A stretch of 62,426 nucleotides of DNA from Crenobacter oryzisoli (GCF_030385785.1 NZ_JAUEDK010000028.1:1-62426); one strand, 5' to 3'; positions 51,493 through 62,137 are shown, counted from the first letter of the stretch. Notes: a model not told the origin generated them from the letters alone. Made by a program: numbers and translations.

Positions 51493-52407
51493 TTACGCCG
51501 GACGCGCCGCTAATCGGGAGAACCAGCCTGGTCGGCCGATTGTGTAGTGCAACACTATCCACAGCAATTGCGCGCGCGGCACTCGTACCTTGGTGCGGGG
51601 GGCGCCCCAGCCGCGAGCCGCCAAGCGGGTCAAGATGCCGTGATAAACCTCGGACATGATACGGGGTGAGCGCACCAGATCGGGCTGGCAGCCGGCCATC
51701 ACTGTATCGGCCTGATCGTAATGTGCCTGCGCCTTGCTCAACAGTGCCATGCAGGCTTGGCCGAGATTGGGATGAGCCACTATCCGATGCGGTTCACCCG
51801 GCGCAATGCCTGCAGCATGCAAGGCCTCGGCCGGGAGATAGACCCTGCCGATGGCCGCGTCTTCGTCGATGTCGCGAAGAATGTTGGTCAGCTGAAGAGC
51901 CCGGCCGAGATGGTGAGCGAGCATTGGGCCTGCCACCTCGTCGAGTCCGAACACGCGCACGGCCAGACGGCCCACTGCGCTGGCGACGCGGTCGCAGTAC
52001 AGATCGAGGGTTGCCTCATCCGGCGCGCAGATGTCGGCAACCACGTCCATGGTCATGCCGTCGATGATGGCAATAAAGTCTTCTTGCGCCAGGCCGAAGC
52101 CGCCAATTTGCGTCGTCAGGCCAGCCTGAGCGGGTGGCGCGGCACCTGCATAGCAGGCGGCAATGTCGGTACGCCACTGCTGCAGGCCGGCCAGACGCTC
52201 GGCCCGCGAGCCGGTGCCATCGGCAATGTCGTCGACCGCGCGGCAAAAGGCGTAGATCTCGGACATGGCCAGGCGTTGCTGCTCGGGAAGAACCCGCAAG
52301 GCGATATGAAAGGAACTGCCCGACGACACAGCTGGGCCGGTAGGTGGTGTGCTTTGCGATGTGATCTTGGTTGCTGCCACGAAACACCTCGTCTCACCTT
52401 GAGCCAT
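51493..52407 (-). CDS. hpnD: Presqualene diphosphate synthase HpnD
   Basis: A 304-residue squalene/phytoene synthase-type enzyme. The two aspartate-rich Mg motifs are DDIAD (in CRAVDDIADG, about 57-66) and DIDED (in LTNILRDIDEDA, about 173-184). SSFHIALRVLPEQQRLAMSE and LDLYCDRVASAVGRLAVRVF are characteristic of HpnD. It condenses two FPP into presqualene diphosphate. HpnC and HpnE, which finish squalene, are absent from the window. The start is ATG 52,405-52,407; a GTG at 52,380 with GAGG at good spacing is an equal candidate, removing nine residues. Confidence 0.9.
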   Translation of the reverse strand: MAQGETRCFVAATKITSQSTPPTGPAVSSGSSFHIALRVLPEQQRLAMSEIYAFCRAVDDIADGTGSRAERLAGLQQWRTDIAACYAGAAPPAQAGLTTQIGGFGLAQEDFIAIIDGMTMDVVADICAPDEATLDLYCDRVASAVGRLAVRVFGLDEVAGPMLAHHLGRALQLTNILRDIDEDAAIGRVYLPAEALHAAGIAPGEPHRIVAHPNLGQACMALLSKAQAHYDQADTVMAGCQPDLVRSPRIMSEVYHGILTRLAARGWGAPRTKVRVPRAQLLWIVLHYTIGRPGWFSRLAARPA

Positions 52408-52713
52408 CCTGCCGGCACCGGGGGTGCTTGGCTGTTGCCTTTCGGCGCAGGTCGGCTATGTCAATGGGTTTGAAGGATTATAGCAAGACCGATGTTACGT
52501 GCATGGTTTGGGTGCCGGTGCATTGCTGGTTGTTACTCCCTATGCACATACAAATGATGCGCCGCAGGGGCCTATCAAATCAATTAACAGACCGTCAAAA
52601 TCGTTCTACAAATCTGAGATAGAAACAATGTGACGCGCCCCTTGCAACTGCCGCCCTGTCAGTTAAGCAGCGTTCCTGTTTCGTTGGAATGCACCCCATT
52701 TTGGGGAATCTCA
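52408..52713. other. 306-bp divergent intergenic region, nothing specific seen
   Basis: Between hpnD (leftward) and the hydrolase gene (rightward). The centre (about 52,540-52,620) is AT-rich and must hold promoters for one or both genes, but no clear -35/-10, sigma-54 or operator pattern stands out, and no RNA gene is recognised. Confidence 0.5.
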
Positions 52714-53613
52714 ATGACGCGTACTCGCCTGTTCCTCGTGATTCTCATCGGCTTGGCGCTGCTTGTCAGCGTCGGCCGCTACAGCGCTTTTCTTCTCGTT
52801 GAGCGCCAAGCATTCACTACCACGCCGCGTGGCACGCTTACACCGGAGAAACTGGGGGTTCCGTCGCAACAGATCGTTTTCCACAGCGGTGATCGGGCGC
52901 TTCATGGCAGCTATGTGCAGGCACCGCGCCTGGGGGCTGCAGCCGTTCTGATCTTTCATGGCGATGAGGAGAATGTTGCGGATTGGGCTTATGTCCAGAA
53001 GCTGCTCTATGAGAACGGCGTTTCCTCGTTTGTGTTCGACTACAGCGGCTACGGCTCGAGTACCGGCGCACCGTCTGTGCGGCATCTCGATCAGGATGGA
53101 CTAAGCGCCCACCAGCGATTCATGGCACTTACCCCGCAGGCTAGCCGCCACTACCTGCTGGGCTTTTCGCTCGGTGCCGCCGTGCTTTTGGATATTCTCC
53201 CCGACTTGCACCCTGCCCCAAATGGTGTGGTCATTGCCTCCGGGTTCGCCTCTGCCCGAGAAGCAACTATCGCCGTGGGCCTGATGCCGAAATGGCTTGC
53301 TTGGTTGTTGCCCGATGTTTGGGACAACGAATCTCGGATGAGACTTGTCCAGTCCCCGGTCCTGATCGTCCATAGTCGTGCCGATGAGGTGCTGGATTGG
53401 CACCAGGCCGTTCGGTTGAGTAAGGCGGTGACAAGCCCGCATCGACTGGTGATGCTGGATGCCTTGACTCATGATGCCGCGATCACACCCCAAGACCAGG
53501 ATCGTTACTGGGGACCGATTCTCGGATTTTTCCATTCGGGCGATGTTGCCGATATCGGAATGGCCGGTTTGATGATGTCCAAGCAGAAGAAGCAGGACGT
53601 CAACCAACCCTGA
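52714..53613 (+). CDS. Membrane-anchored alpha/beta hydrolase
   Basis: 299 residues. One N-terminal TM helix (about 5-27) anchors a BEM46/YfhR-like alpha/beta hydrolase. The oxyanion region is LIFHGDEENVADW (about 77-89), the nucleophile elbow is GFSLGAA (Ser at about 149), with an Asp in VHSRADEVLDW (about 245) and a His in LTHDAAIT (about 272). Substrate unknown. The ATG at 52,714 follows GGGGA; the longer frame hides the TM leader. No clear operon link to the hopanoid genes. Confidence 0.85.
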   Translation: MTRTRLFLVILIGLALLVSVGRYSAFLLVERQAFTTTPRGTLTPEKLGVPSQQIVFHSGDRALHGSYVQAPRLGAAAVLIFHGDEENVADWAYVQKLLYENGVSSFVFDYSGYGSSTGAPSVRHLDQDGLSAHQRFMALTPQASRHYLLGFSLGAAVLLDILPDLHPAPNGVVIASGFASAREATIAVGLMPKWLAWLLPDVWDNESRMRLVQSPVLIVHSRADEVLDWHQAVRLSKAVTSPHRLVMLDALTHDAAITPQDQDRYWGPILGFFHSGDVADIGMAGLMMSKQKKQDVNQP

Positions 53614-53712
53614 CGCAAGGAAATGCCATCTCACGAGTCATGGCCAACTCGGGAAAAATACGGTGCGCAGCGATGCCCCGGAAGTTGGCAGGAGGCATTC
53701 CGCAGATAGTCC

Positions 53713-54138
53713 TCAGCGATCGATACGCGTGGTCATCACAATCGCGGTGGTGGTGCGCTCCACGCCATCCAGCGCGCCGATGCGGTCCACCAGCCTGTCC
53801 AGCTCTGCCACCGAGCCTGTCTCAAGCCCGGCGATGAAGTCATAGATGCCGCTCACCGAGTGCAGTGTGCGAACCTGAGCGATGCGCCGTAGCGCAATCT
53901 CGATAGTGGGAGTCAGCTTTGGCATTGCGGTGATCATCACCAGTGCGCGCACTTGGCCGGCATTGTGGTCGGCGCTGGTGCGCACGGTATAGCCGATCAC
54001 CACCCCGGTGCGCTCCAGACGCTCGATGCGGCTTTGTACCGTAGTGCGGGACAGCTCGAGCTGGCGGGCAAGCTCCGCGGTCGAGGCGCGCGCGTTTTCG
54101 CGCAGCAGCGCGAGCAGCCGCTGATCAGTCGGGTCCAT
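53713..54138 (-). CDS. Lrp/AsnC-family regulator
   Basis: A 141-residue regulator. HTH at about residues 3-60 (DQRLLALLRENARASTAELA, RQLELSRTTVQSRIERLERT), then a RAM ligand-binding domain (ALVMITAMPKLTPTIE, HSVSGIYDFIAGLETGSVAE). It is divergent from the PYROXD2-like oxidoreductase gene, with a 122-bp shared promoter, and probably controls it in response to an amino acid or similar ligand (inference from position). Confidence 0.92.
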   Translation of the reverse strand: MDPTDQRLLALLRENARASTAELARQLELSRTTVQSRIERLERTGVVIGYTVRTSADHNAGQVRALVMITAMPKLTPTIEIALRRIAQVRTLHSVSGIYDFIAGLETGSVAELDRLVDRIGALDGVERTTTAIVMTTRIDR

Positions 54139-54260
54139 GTTTGCGTTTTGCCTGATATTTCGTCGATTCGATCAATATTATCCTGCGGTTCGTCGCAATG
54201 CATAATGCATTTTGCCGAGTCGCCCCGGACAATGAGTCTTCCCAAGACAAGGAGAAGAAC

Positions 54261-55862
54261 ATGCGCGACGTAATCATCGTGGGAGGCGGCCACAACGGTC
54301 TGGTCTGTGCTCATTACCTGGCGCGAGCCGGGCTGAAGGTGACCGTGCTGGAGCGGCGTGGCGTGGTCGGTGGGGCGGCGGTCACCGAGGAGTTTCATCC
54401 GGGCTTTCGCAACTCGGTGGCGTCGTACACCGTGTCGCTGCTCAATCCCAAGGTGATTCACGACATGGAGCTGGCCAAGCACGGATTGCGCATTGTGGAG
54501 CGACCTCTGTCCAATTTTCTGCCGCTTGACGATGGGCAGTATCTGAAGGTCGGCGCCGGCAAGACCGCCAACGAGGTCGCGAAATTCTCCAAGCGTGATG
54601 CCGAGCGGCTGGACGCCTACGCGCAGCACCTGGATGTCGCGGCCGACCTGCTGCGTGAGCTGGTGTTGGAAACGCCGCCGAATCTGGTGCAAGGCAGCTG
54701 GCTGAGCGCGCTGCCCGAGCTGCTCAAGGCCGGCCGCCTAGGCAACCGCATGCGCAAGCTCGACGTGGTGACCCAGCGCGAACTGCTCGATCTGTTCACC
54801 AAATCGGCCGGTGACTATCTGGACGGCTGGTTCGAGAGCGCGGCAATCAAGGCGGCCTACGGCTTCGACAGCGTAGTTGGTAACTATGCCAGCCCGTACA
54901 CGCCCGGCTCTGCCTACGTACTGTTGCACCATGTTTTCGGCGAGGTTAACGGCAAGAAAGGAGCCTGGGGGCACGCGATCGGCGGTATGGGCGCGATTAC
55001 GCAGGCGATGGCTAAGTCGGCGACGGCGCGCGGGGTAGAGATCCACACCGACAGCGCGGTGCGCGAGGTGTTGCTGGAAAAGGGGCGCGCGGTCGGTGTG
55101 GTGACCGCGCGTGGCGAACGGCTCGATGCGCGTGTGGTGATTTCCAATCTGAATCCGCGCCTGTTGTATACCAAGCTGGTCGATCCGTCGGCGTTGCCGG
55201 ACGACTTCCTGCGCCGCATGGAGAACTGGCGCTGCGGTTCCGGTACCTTCCGGATGAACGTGGCGCTGTCTGAACTGCCTGACTTCACCTGCCTGCCCGG
55301 CAAACAGGCTGCCGAGCATCACGGCAGCGGCATCATCATCGCTCCGAGCCTAGCCTATATGGAGCGCGCCTATCACGATGCGCGTACCGATGGCTGGTCG
55401 CGCGAACCCATCGTCGAAATGCTGATCCCGTCCACGCTCGATTCGACGTTGGCCCCGCCCGGCCAGCACGTCGCCAGCCTGTTCTGCCAGCATGTGGCAC
55501 CACAACTGCCGGATGGCTCGAGTTGGGATGAGCACCGCGAAACCGTGGCCGATCTGATGATCGACACCGTCACCCGTTACGCTCCCAACTTCAAGGGATC
55601 GGTGCTGGGCCGGCAGATCATGAGTCCGCTCGATCTGGAGCGTACCTTTGGCCTGGTCGGTGGCGACATCATGCACGGCTCCTTGGGACTGGATCAGCTG
55701 TTTTCTGCGCGGCCGATGCTGGGGCATGCCGACTACCGTGGGCCGATTCCCGGCTTGTATACCTGCGGCTCGGGCACCCACCCCGGCGGCGGCGTGACCG
55801 GCGCGCCCGGGCACAATGCGGCGCGCGAGGTGCTGCGCGACTTCAAGCTCAAGGCGCACTGA
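54261..55862 (+). CDS. PYROXD2-like FAD-dependent oxidoreductase (phytoene desaturase superfamily)
   Basis: A 533-residue flavoprotein with the N-terminal dinucleotide motif IIVGGGHNGLVCAHYLARAG (about 5-24), GGAAVTEEFHPGFRNS, a mid-region VVISNLNPRLLYTKLV, and the C-terminal FAD motif GLYTCGSGTHPGGGVTGAPGHN. It groups with PYROXD2-type proteins rather than with the shorter HpnE squalene desaturase (about 420 residues) or true CrtI. The start ATG 54,261 is preceded by AAGGAGAAG. Its control by a divergent Lrp regulator suggests a role in amino-acid or amine metabolism. The reaction is unknown. Confidence 0.88.
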   Translation: MRDVIIVGGGHNGLVCAHYLARAGLKVTVLERRGVVGGAAVTEEFHPGFRNSVASYTVSLLNPKVIHDMELAKHGLRIVERPLSNFLPLDDGQYLKVGAGKTANEVAKFSKRDAERLDAYAQHLDVAADLLRELVLETPPNLVQGSWLSALPELLKAGRLGNRMRKLDVVTQRELLDLFTKSAGDYLDGWFESAAIKAAYGFDSVVGNYASPYTPGSAYVLLHHVFGEVNGKKGAWGHAIGGMGAITQAMAKSATARGVEIHTDSAVREVLLEKGRAVGVVTARGERLDARVVISNLNPRLLYTKLVDPSALPDDFLRRMENWRCGSGTFRMNVALSELPDFTCLPGKQAAEHHGSGIIIAPSLAYMERAYHDARTDGWSREPIVEMLIPSTLDSTLAPPGQHVASLFCQHVAPQLPDGSSWDEHRETVADLMIDTVTRYAPNFKGSVLGRQIMSPLDLERTFGLVGGDIMHGSLGLDQLFSARPMLGHADYRGPIPGLYTCGSGTHPGGGVTGAPGHNAAREVLRDFKLKAH

Positions 55863-56110
55863 GCGGCTGCCATCCGTGGTGCAGCGCCCCGCCTGTGGAT
55901 GCTGCACCCTTTGCGTCCTGTCTGCCAATGTTGGGCAGAATCCCTCTTCTTCACTTCAACGCTTGTCCGCCGTCAGTCGGGGAAGCCGCTGTAGATTGGC
56001 TAGACCCGGCGGATAATGAGTGCACGTGGGGCCGTTGCGTTGGATAGAGGCTGGCGGGTTGCCCACGGGCCCAAGCCGTTTGGGAGAGCAGCCGTCACGC
56101 TGCCACTGCC

Positions 56111-57187
56111 ATGAAGGATGCGCATTACCCTGGCCGTTATTGGCATTTCCTGGGGGATGGACGGATCGAATGCGACCTGTGTCCTCGTAACTGTCGCCTG
56201 CACGCGGGCCAGCGCGGCGCCTGTTTTGTGCGCCAGCGGGTCGGCGACCAGATGGTCCTGACTGCCTATGGCCGATCATCGGGTTTCTGCATCGATCCGA
56301 TCGAGAAAAAACCACTCAATCACTTCTACCCCGGTTCCAGCGTTCTGTCTTTCGGCACGGCCGGTTGCAACCTGGCGTGCAAGTTCTGCCAGAACTGGGA
56401 CATCAGCAAGTCCCGCGAGATGGAAACGCTCGCTGCCAAGGCCGCGCCCGACGCCATCGCTAAGGCGGCCGCGGCCAACGGCTGCAAAAGCGTGGCCTTT
56501 ACCTACAACGACCCGGTGATCTTCGCCGAATACGCGATGGACGTGGCCGATGCCTGCCATGAGCGGGGTATCAAGACGGTGGCGGTGACCGCTGGCTATA
56601 TGGGGGCAGAAGCCCGGCGCGATTTCTACGCGAAGATGGATGCGGCGAACGTCGACCTGAAGGCCTTCACTAACGACTTTTACGCGACGCTCACCGGGGC
56701 CCACTTGCAGCCGGTCCTGGAGACGCTCCAGTACCTGAAGCATGAAACCGATGTCTGGCTCGAAATCACGACGCTGCTCATTCCCGGTAAGAACGACAGC
56801 AGCGACGAAATTCGCGCCGAGACGCAGTGGATCGCGAACGAGCTTGGCCGCGACGTGCCGCTGCATTTCACGGCGTTTCACCCCGATTACAAGATGAGCG
56901 ACGTGCCACCGACACCGCCTTCTACACTCGCTCGTGCGCGCGCGATCGCTATTTCAGAGGGCTTGCGATACGTGTACACGGGCAACGTTCATGATACCGA
57001 TGGTGCCACGACCTATTGCCCGGTATGTCGCGCGCCGCTCATCGTGCGCGACTGGCATGACATCGAACACTACCGCCTAACTCAGGGAGGCCGATGCTCC
57101 GAATGCTCCACGCCGATTGCGGGGCGGTTTGGCCGCTTCGACCGGCAGTTCGGGCGGCGACGTATTCCGATTCGCATCGGGAGGTGA
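56111..57187 (+). CDS. amrS: AmrS-like radical SAM enzyme (AmmeMemoRadiSam family)
   Basis: 358 residues. An N-terminal cysteine motif, CDLCPRNCRLHAGQRGAC (about 21-38), precedes the radical SAM motif C-x3-C-x2-C in GTAGCNLACKFCQNWDISKS (about 82-101). A conserved FTYNDPVIFAEYA segment follows. The C-terminus carries two CxxC pairs (YCPVCRAP and GRCSECST) likely binding zinc. This layout is that of AmrS, usually found with AMMECR1 and Memo proteins; neither is in the window, so it stands alone here. The function of the family is not settled. Convergent with sbcC. Confidence 0.9.
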   Translation: MKDAHYPGRYWHFLGDGRIECDLCPRNCRLHAGQRGACFVRQRVGDQMVLTAYGRSSGFCIDPIEKKPLNHFYPGSSVLSFGTAGCNLACKFCQNWDISKSREMETLAAKAAPDAIAKAAAANGCKSVAFTYNDPVIFAEYAMDVADACHERGIKTVAVTAGYMGAEARRDFYAKMDAANVDLKAFTNDFYATLTGAHLQPVLETLQYLKHETDVWLEITTLLIPGKNDSSDEIRAETQWIANELGRDVPLHFTAFHPDYKMSDVPPTPPSTLARARAIAISEGLRYVYTGNVHDTDGATTYCPVCRAPLIVRDWHDIEHYRLTQGGRCSECSTPIAGRFGRFDRQFGRRRIPIRIGR

Positions 57188-57256
57188 CCCGCCAGTGCGC
57201 AAATGCGAAAACGGCGTTCGGCTAACATTCAACGTCGGCCGAAACGCTGGCACCGG

Positions 57257-60200
57257 CTAGCCGTGAATGCTGAGCGTCGACACCCCCATGCCGTTGCCCT
57301 TGCCCACCCGCAGCTGCACCGCGATGCGCTCCTTCAGCCCTTCCACATGGCTGATTACGCCGATGGTCTTGCCGCTGGCGTTGAGAGTGTCGAGCGCGTC
57401 TAGCGCGATGTCAAGCGTGTCACTGTCCAGCGTGCCGAAGCCTTCGTCGAGGAACAGCGAATCGATCGAGGCCTTATGGCTGACCAAGTCCGACAGCGCC
57501 AGCGCCAGCGCGAGGCTGACGAGGAAGCTCTCGCCGCCGGACAGGGTGCGGGTGTCACGGCAGACGTCGGCCTGCCAGGTATCGACGATTTCCAGCTCCA
57601 GCTCGCCACTTGACTTGCGCTGCAGCAGGTAGCGACCGTGCAGGCGGTCGAGGTGACGGTTAGCCAGGTGCACCAGATGGTCTAGCGTCAGGCCCTGGGC
57701 GAACTTGCGGTACTTGTCCCCCTTGGCCGAACCGATCAGGCCATCGAGGTGCTGCCAAACTTCCACTTCGGCCGACTGACGGATGATCTCATCGAGCAGT
57801 GCCTGCTGCCGGCCGCGTCGCTCGTCATCGTTGGCAAGCAAGGCGCGTTGGGCGCCGAGCTGCTGGGCGAATGCCTGGCGGCGGGCGTCGAGTTCGGCGT
57901 GCTGTTGCTCCAGTTCGGCCAAACTCGTGTCGGTAGTAGCCTGCTCGTACAGTTGCGCGAGCCGGGCACCGGCAGCCTGCAGCAAAGCCTGGGTCCGTTG
58001 CCGGTCCTCCTGCAGCTGCTTTTGTCGTTCGCCTAGACGGCGACGTTCCTCGACCGGCAGCAATGCGGCGGCGAAGGCAGCCTCGTCGGCAAAGGGGCTG
58101 CCTTCGAGCGCGGCCTGCCAGACTGTGAGGACTTCTTCATAGCTTTGGCGGCAGCCGGCCAGCGCCTGTTCAAGCTGGGCGATGCCACCCCGCTGTTGGT
58201 CGGCCTGCCGCTTGATGCCATCGAGCTTGGTGCGACAGTCGGTCAACGCCGCTGCGGCATTGGGGTTGGCCGGCAGACAGACCGGCTCGGGCTCGCCCAG
58301 CGCTTGCCAGCGCGACTGCCAGTCGGCCGAGTCGGCGGCAGCGTGGTCACGGATCGCCTGCTGACGGGTCAATGCTTCGGCCAGGTCTTGCAGGCGGGCC
58401 TGCCCTGTTTGCCAGCGCTGCCAGTCGGCGCGACGCTCGGCGAGCCAGGCCTCGGGCTCGGTCGCTGCGGCAAAGCCCAAGGCGGCGATGTTGGAGGCGA
58501 GCTGCTGTCCTTGCATTGCCAGCTCCTGGTCGAGAGTGCCCAACCGGCCCTGACCTTCCTCCAGATGGCGCTGCCCATCTTGCTGCGCCTGTTGAAGCAG
58601 GGCGAGCTGGCGATTAGCCGCCTCGACCATATCGCTCGCTTGTTGGCGCTGTCGTTGGGTCTCGACCACGATCCGCTCGGCCTGATCGGCGGCCTGAAGG
58701 GCCTGCTCCAGGCGGGCGACGGCTTCGGTGCTCTCTTGTACCAGACCCGCAAGGGTAGCATCTTGTTGCCAGTCATCCGCCTTCAGGCCGGCATGCTCGG
58801 CGCGGGGCAGCCAGTCCTGTTGTCGCTCCGTTAGTTGAATCAGGGTCTGTTGTTGCTGTTCGGACAGTTGGCTGAACAAGGTATGCTGTTCGGCCAATTT
58901 TGTGGTCGTCTGTTGGCCCTGCTCCCGCACAGCCTCGAGTTCGGCTTCCTTCTCGGTGAGTGCCGCCTGGCTTGCCGACACATCGAGCGCCTGGTAGGCG
59001 GCCACGGCCGGGTGTTCGTGCGAACCGCAGAGTGGACAGGCCTCGCCTGGCACCAGGCGGGCGCGGTGCTGCTCCAGGCTCTGGATGCGCTGTTCCTGCT
59101 CCAACAGCCGGCGTTTGTCGTCCACCTGTTCCTTTAGGCGGCGATAGCCGTCGCGCAGGTGCTGGCGGGCTTGTTCGAGCTTCGCGACCGCGGCCTCGGC
59201 GGCCGCCTTTTGCTCCTGTTGCTTCGCCCATTGGGCACTCAGCCCACGCAGTTGCGCTGCCAGGGCTTCGAGCTGCTGGCATGTTTGCTGGCGCCGGAGC
59301 TGCTGCTGCCACTGCTCGCGCAGTGCGGCCAGGCTCTGCCCTGCCAGCAGGTGCGCCAGCGTTTCCTGGGCGGCGGCTTCCTGTTGCTGGGTGCTAGCCA
59401 ACTCAAGTGCGAGGCCGTCGGAGGTGTGCTGCTGCCGGGAGATCTGCTCTGCCCGTTCGGTCAAAGTGTGCTCGTCCACGGCGAGTCGGCGGCGCTGTTC
59501 GTCCCGTTCCTGCTGCAGCCGGTCCAGTTGCGCGAAGCGGCTGGTCCAGCCACCGAGCAGTTCACCCAACTGCGCATGTGCCGCATTGGCGCCCTGCTGT
59601 TCGGCCAACTGCCGGCGCTCGTCGTCCAGCTGTTGCCACTGCCTCTGAGCCAGCTCAGCCAACTGCACCGATAGGCTGCGCGCTTGCCAGTGCTGCTCAA
59701 CCAGCTGGCGCTGGGTTTCGATCAACGTGGTCTGTGCCACCCGCAGGCGGGCGTCGGCCACCTGGCATTGCGCCTCAGCTTGTTGCCAGCGATGGTAATG
59801 CGGCTGGATCGCCTCAGCCGGCCCGCTGGCAGCCAGGCGCTGCAACTCGGTGCTAGCGTTACGAATCGCCGCATCGGCGTCATCGCTTTGCCGCCGGGCC
59901 TCGGCTTCTCCCTGCTCGGCTTGGGAGATATCGAGCCGCCATTGCCGTTGCAGGCGGACCCGTTCGAGCTCGCCCTGAGTCAGTTGCTCGCGCTCGGCCA
60001 AGGCGGTGATCTCGGTCTGCATCGTGGTGCGCTGAGCCTCGTCGAGCAGTTCCACCCCGTCGGCGCGAGCCTTCAGCTGCTCGAGCCGCAGGCGGGCGGC
60101 GCGGGCTTCTTCGAACACTCGCTGCGAAATCTGGCCGTAGATGTCGGTGCCGGTTAATTCCTCCAGCAGTTCGGCCCTTTCGTTGGCGCTGGCGTTGAGG

Positions 60201-60679
60201 AAGGCGGCGAAACCGCCTTGCGCCAGCAGCATCGACTTGGTGAAGCGGGCGAAATCGAGACCAGTGATCGCCTCGACGCGGCGCAGCTTGTCGTTGATCT
60301 GGCTGGTGAGAATGGTGCCGTCGCCTTCGGCCAATTCCACCTTGGGCGCCTGCAGCGCGCCGTCGGCCTTGTCGCGGGCGCGGCGCTGGCTCCAGAACGC
60401 GCGGTAGACCTTGCCCTTCACCTCGAACTCGACCTCGGCGAGACAGTCGGCCGTGTGGCGGGTCATGATCTCATTGGTGGTGGCCGAGATGGTCTTGAGC
60501 CGTGGAGTCTCGTGGTAGAGCGCCAGGCAGATCGCGTCGAGCAGGGTTGACTTGCCGGCGCCGGTGGGGCCGGTGATCGCGAACAGACCATTGTCTTTGA
60601 ACGGCGGCTGGGTGAAGTCAACCTTCCATTCGCCCTTGAGCGAGTTGAGGTTCTTCAAACGCAGGGTAAGGATCTTCAT
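57257..60679 (-). CDS. sbcC: Exonuclease subunit SbcC
   Basis: A 1140-residue Rad50-like ATPase. Walker A is GPTGAGKST near residue 34. Two long coiled-coil arms rich in Gln/Glu/Leu/Arg follow, with the zinc hook CPLC (C547, C550) between them. The C-terminal half has the ABC signature [20 protein letters not shown], Walker [13 protein letters not shown] and a final His switch region (GVISHVEGL). With SbcD it forms the SbcCD nuclease that cuts hairpins and DNA ends. ATG 60,677-60,679 overlaps the sbcD stop as ATGA. The open frame upstream of that start lies inside sbcD. High Gln content in the arms is notable but usual for the family. Confidence 0.96.
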   Translation of the reverse strand: MKILTLRLKNLNSLKGEWKVDFTQPPFKDNGLFAITGPTGAGKSTLLDAICLALYHETPRLKTISATTNEIMTRHTADCLAEVEFEVKGKVYRAFWSQRRARDKADGALQAPKVELAEGDGTILTSQINDKLRRVEAITGLDFARFTKSMLLAQGGFAAFLNASANERAELLEELTGTDIYGQISQRVFEEARAARLRLEQLKARADGVELLDEAQRTTMQTEITALAEREQLTQGELERVRLQRQWRLDISQAEQGEAEARRQSDDADAAIRNASTELQRLAASGPAEAIQPHYHRWQQAEAQCQVADARLRVAQTTLIETQRQLVEQHWQARSLSVQLAELAQRQWQQLDDERRQLAEQQGANAAHAQLGELLGGWTSRFAQLDRLQQERDEQRRRLAVDEHTLTERAEQISRQQHTSDGLALELASTQQQEAAAQETLAHLLAGQSLAALREQWQQQLRRQQTCQQLEALAAQLRGLSAQWAKQQEQKAAAEAAVAKLEQARQHLRDGYRRLKEQVDDKRRLLEQEQRIQSLEQHRARLVPGEACPLCGSHEHPAVAAYQALDVSASQAALTEKEAELEAVREQGQQTTTKLAEQHTLFSQLSEQQQQTLIQLTERQQDWLPRAEHAGLKADDWQQDATLAGLVQESTEAVARLEQALQAADQAERIVVETQRQRQQASDMVEAANRQLALLQQAQQDGQRHLEEGQGRLGTLDQELAMQGQQLASNIAALGFAAATEPEAWLAERRADWQRWQTGQARLQDLAEALTRQQAIRDHAAADSADWQSRWQALGEPEPVCLPANPNAAAALTDCRTKLDGIKRQADQQRGGIAQLEQALAGCRQSYEEVLTVWQAALEGSPFADEAAFAAALLPVEERRRLGERQKQLQEDRQRTQALLQAAGARLAQLYEQATTDTSLAELEQQHAELDARRQAFAQQLGAQRALLANDDERRGRQQALLDEIIRQSAEVEVWQHLDGLIGSAKGDKYRKFAQGLTLDHLVHLANRHLDRLHGRYLLQRKSSGELELEIVDTWQADVCRDTRTLSGGESFLVSLALALALSDLVSHKASIDSLFLDEGFGTLDSDTLDIALDALDTLNASGKTIGVISHVEGLKERIAVQLRVGKGNGMGVSTLSIHG

Positions 60680-61896
60680 GCTGCGCCCTCCGCGAGGCTG
60701 GCGACAATGTCGCGATAGCGGCCGGTCAGCTGTTGTTTCAGTTCGTCGGCGAGCTCTTCCTGCTCCAGCCGCTTGGCGAACACGTCGAATGGGGTCAACT
60801 CGTCCAGCGTTTCGCGAGTGTTGCTCTGAAGGTTGGACGAAGCGCTGCCGCGCTCGCGGCGCAACCGAAGCACCTCGACCGGTAGACCGTCGGTAATCGC
60901 CTCGATGCGGCCTTGTAGGTCGGTGAGGTAATCGTCGCCCCTGACCATCACTTCCAGCCATACAGGCTGTTCTGCCGTGCTCTGCGAAGCGAGCATGGGG
61001 ATGGATTCGGCCAATTCGGCGAGCGTGCCCTTTACCGCGGCCAGTGGTTGAAAACGCGGGACTGGTAGTGGCGTGACAGCCTGCAGCCCCTGCTCATCGA
61101 GGTCGACCAGCAGCACTGTTTTTTCCTGTTGTGCCTCGTCGAAGCTCAGCGGGATCGGCGAGCCGGAATAACGGATGTGTTCGAGGCCGCCGACCAACTG
61201 CGGACGATGGATATGGCCGAGCGCGATGTAGTCGACCGGTGGAAAGGCACTGGTCGGAAACGCCTCCAGTGCACCGACGTAGATCTCGCGCACCGACTCG
61301 CTGGCGCTGGCACCAACGGTGGTGAGGTGACCTGTGGCGACGATGGGTAGCTTGAGGCCCAGTTCGTCGCGCTTGGCGCAGGCCAGTACGTACACCGTCT
61401 GATAATGGCGATGGATGGCTTCCTGCAGTGACTGTTGTTTTTCCTCGGCACTCTGGCCTGCTTGGCTTTGCAACAGGTCACGCGGACGGAGATACGGAAC
61501 TGCGCAGAGTACGGCCCCCGGCCTGCCACTACGGGTGGGCAGTACCAGCACCTGCTCGGCCGGATCGTCGGCAACGGCCGGGACCACGTGCGTCGTCAGA
61601 TAAGCGAGCAGCGGCCTGCTCTCGTTCAGCGTGGCGACCGAGTCGTGATTGCCCCCAAGCAGCACCAGTTGCGCCCCGGCACCATGCAGCTCGACCACAA
61701 ACCGGTTGTACAGCTCGCGCGCGTAGCTAGGCGGGGCACCAGTGTCGAAGATGTCGCCAGCCACGATTACCGCGTCGACCTGATGCTGGTGCACCTGTTT
61801 AAGCAGCCAGTTGATGAAGGCCTGGTGCTCGACTTGGCGGGTCTTGCCGATGAAGTGCTGGCCGAGATGCCAGTCGGAGGTGTGCAGAAGGCGCAT
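60676..61896 (-). CDS. sbcD: Exonuclease subunit SbcD
   Basis: A 406-residue Mre11-like calcineurin-type phosphoesterase. The metal ligands are in HTSDWHLGQ (5-13), VAGDIFDTG (about 45-53), GGNHDS (about 81-86), VATGHLTT and [11 protein letters not shown]. It is the nuclease partner of SbcC, encoded directly downstream with translational overlap. I use the ATG at 61,894-61,896 ([12 protein letters not shown]); a longer frame begins at 61,950 without better support. Confidence 0.96.
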   Translation of the reverse strand: MRLLHTSDWHLGQHFIGKTRQVEHQAFINWLLKQVHQHQVDAVIVAGDIFDTGAPPSYARELYNRFVVELHGAGAQLVLLGGNHDSVATLNESRPLLAYLTTHVVPAVADDPAEQVLVLPTRSGRPGAVLCAVPYLRPRDLLQSQAGQSAEEKQQSLQEAIHRHYQTVYVLACAKRDELGLKLPIVATGHLTTVGASASESVREIYVGALEAFPTSAFPPVDYIALGHIHRPQLVGGLEHIRYSGSPIPLSFDEAQQEKTVLLVDLDEQGLQAVTPLPVPRFQPLAAVKGTLAELAESIPMLASQSTAEQPVWLEVMVRGDDYLTDLQGRIEAITDGLPVEVLRLRRERGSASSNLQSNTRETLDELTPFDVFAKRLEQEELADELKQQLTGRYRDIVASLAEGAA

Positions 61897-61989
61897 GGAA
61901 ACGGAGGCAAGTAGAGTGGGTCGACATTCTACCAACCCAGGTGCGTCCAAAGCAGGCTACCTGTGCAGTTGAGTGCGCGAGAACAGCAA

Positions 61990-62043
61990 TCGGCCGCACT
62001 GCACGACCGAAACCGCTTCGCTGAGTTTTGTTGACGGCGCCAA
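61990..62043. mobile_element. Truncated MITE family A copy (right end)
   Basis: CGGCCGCACTGCACGACCG, then AACCGCTTCGCTGAGTTTTG and TTGACGGCGCC, align with the right end of the complete copy (GCCGCTTCGCTAAATTTTGT, TAGCGGCTCT). The left half is missing. It lies in the sbcD promoter region. Confidence 0.55.
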
Positions 62044-62137
62044 GTTGCCAACCAGAAAGCCATGAACAACCAACGTTTTCCATAGATTGCGTATTTAATT
62101 GGCAGCTTGGCTGTTACTAAGCTTTGCAAAAGTATTG

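Noticed and set aside
54261-55862. HpnE squalene desaturase or CrtI phytoene desaturase
   Set aside because: Length (533 residues), the PYROXD2-type termini and control by a divergent Lrp regulator do not fit; it is separated from the hopanoid genes by an unrelated hydrolase.
57257-60961. 1234-codon SbcC with an N-terminal extension
   Set aside because: The extra 94 codons lie inside sbcD in another frame; the conserved SbcC start [18 protein letters not shown] is at 60,679.
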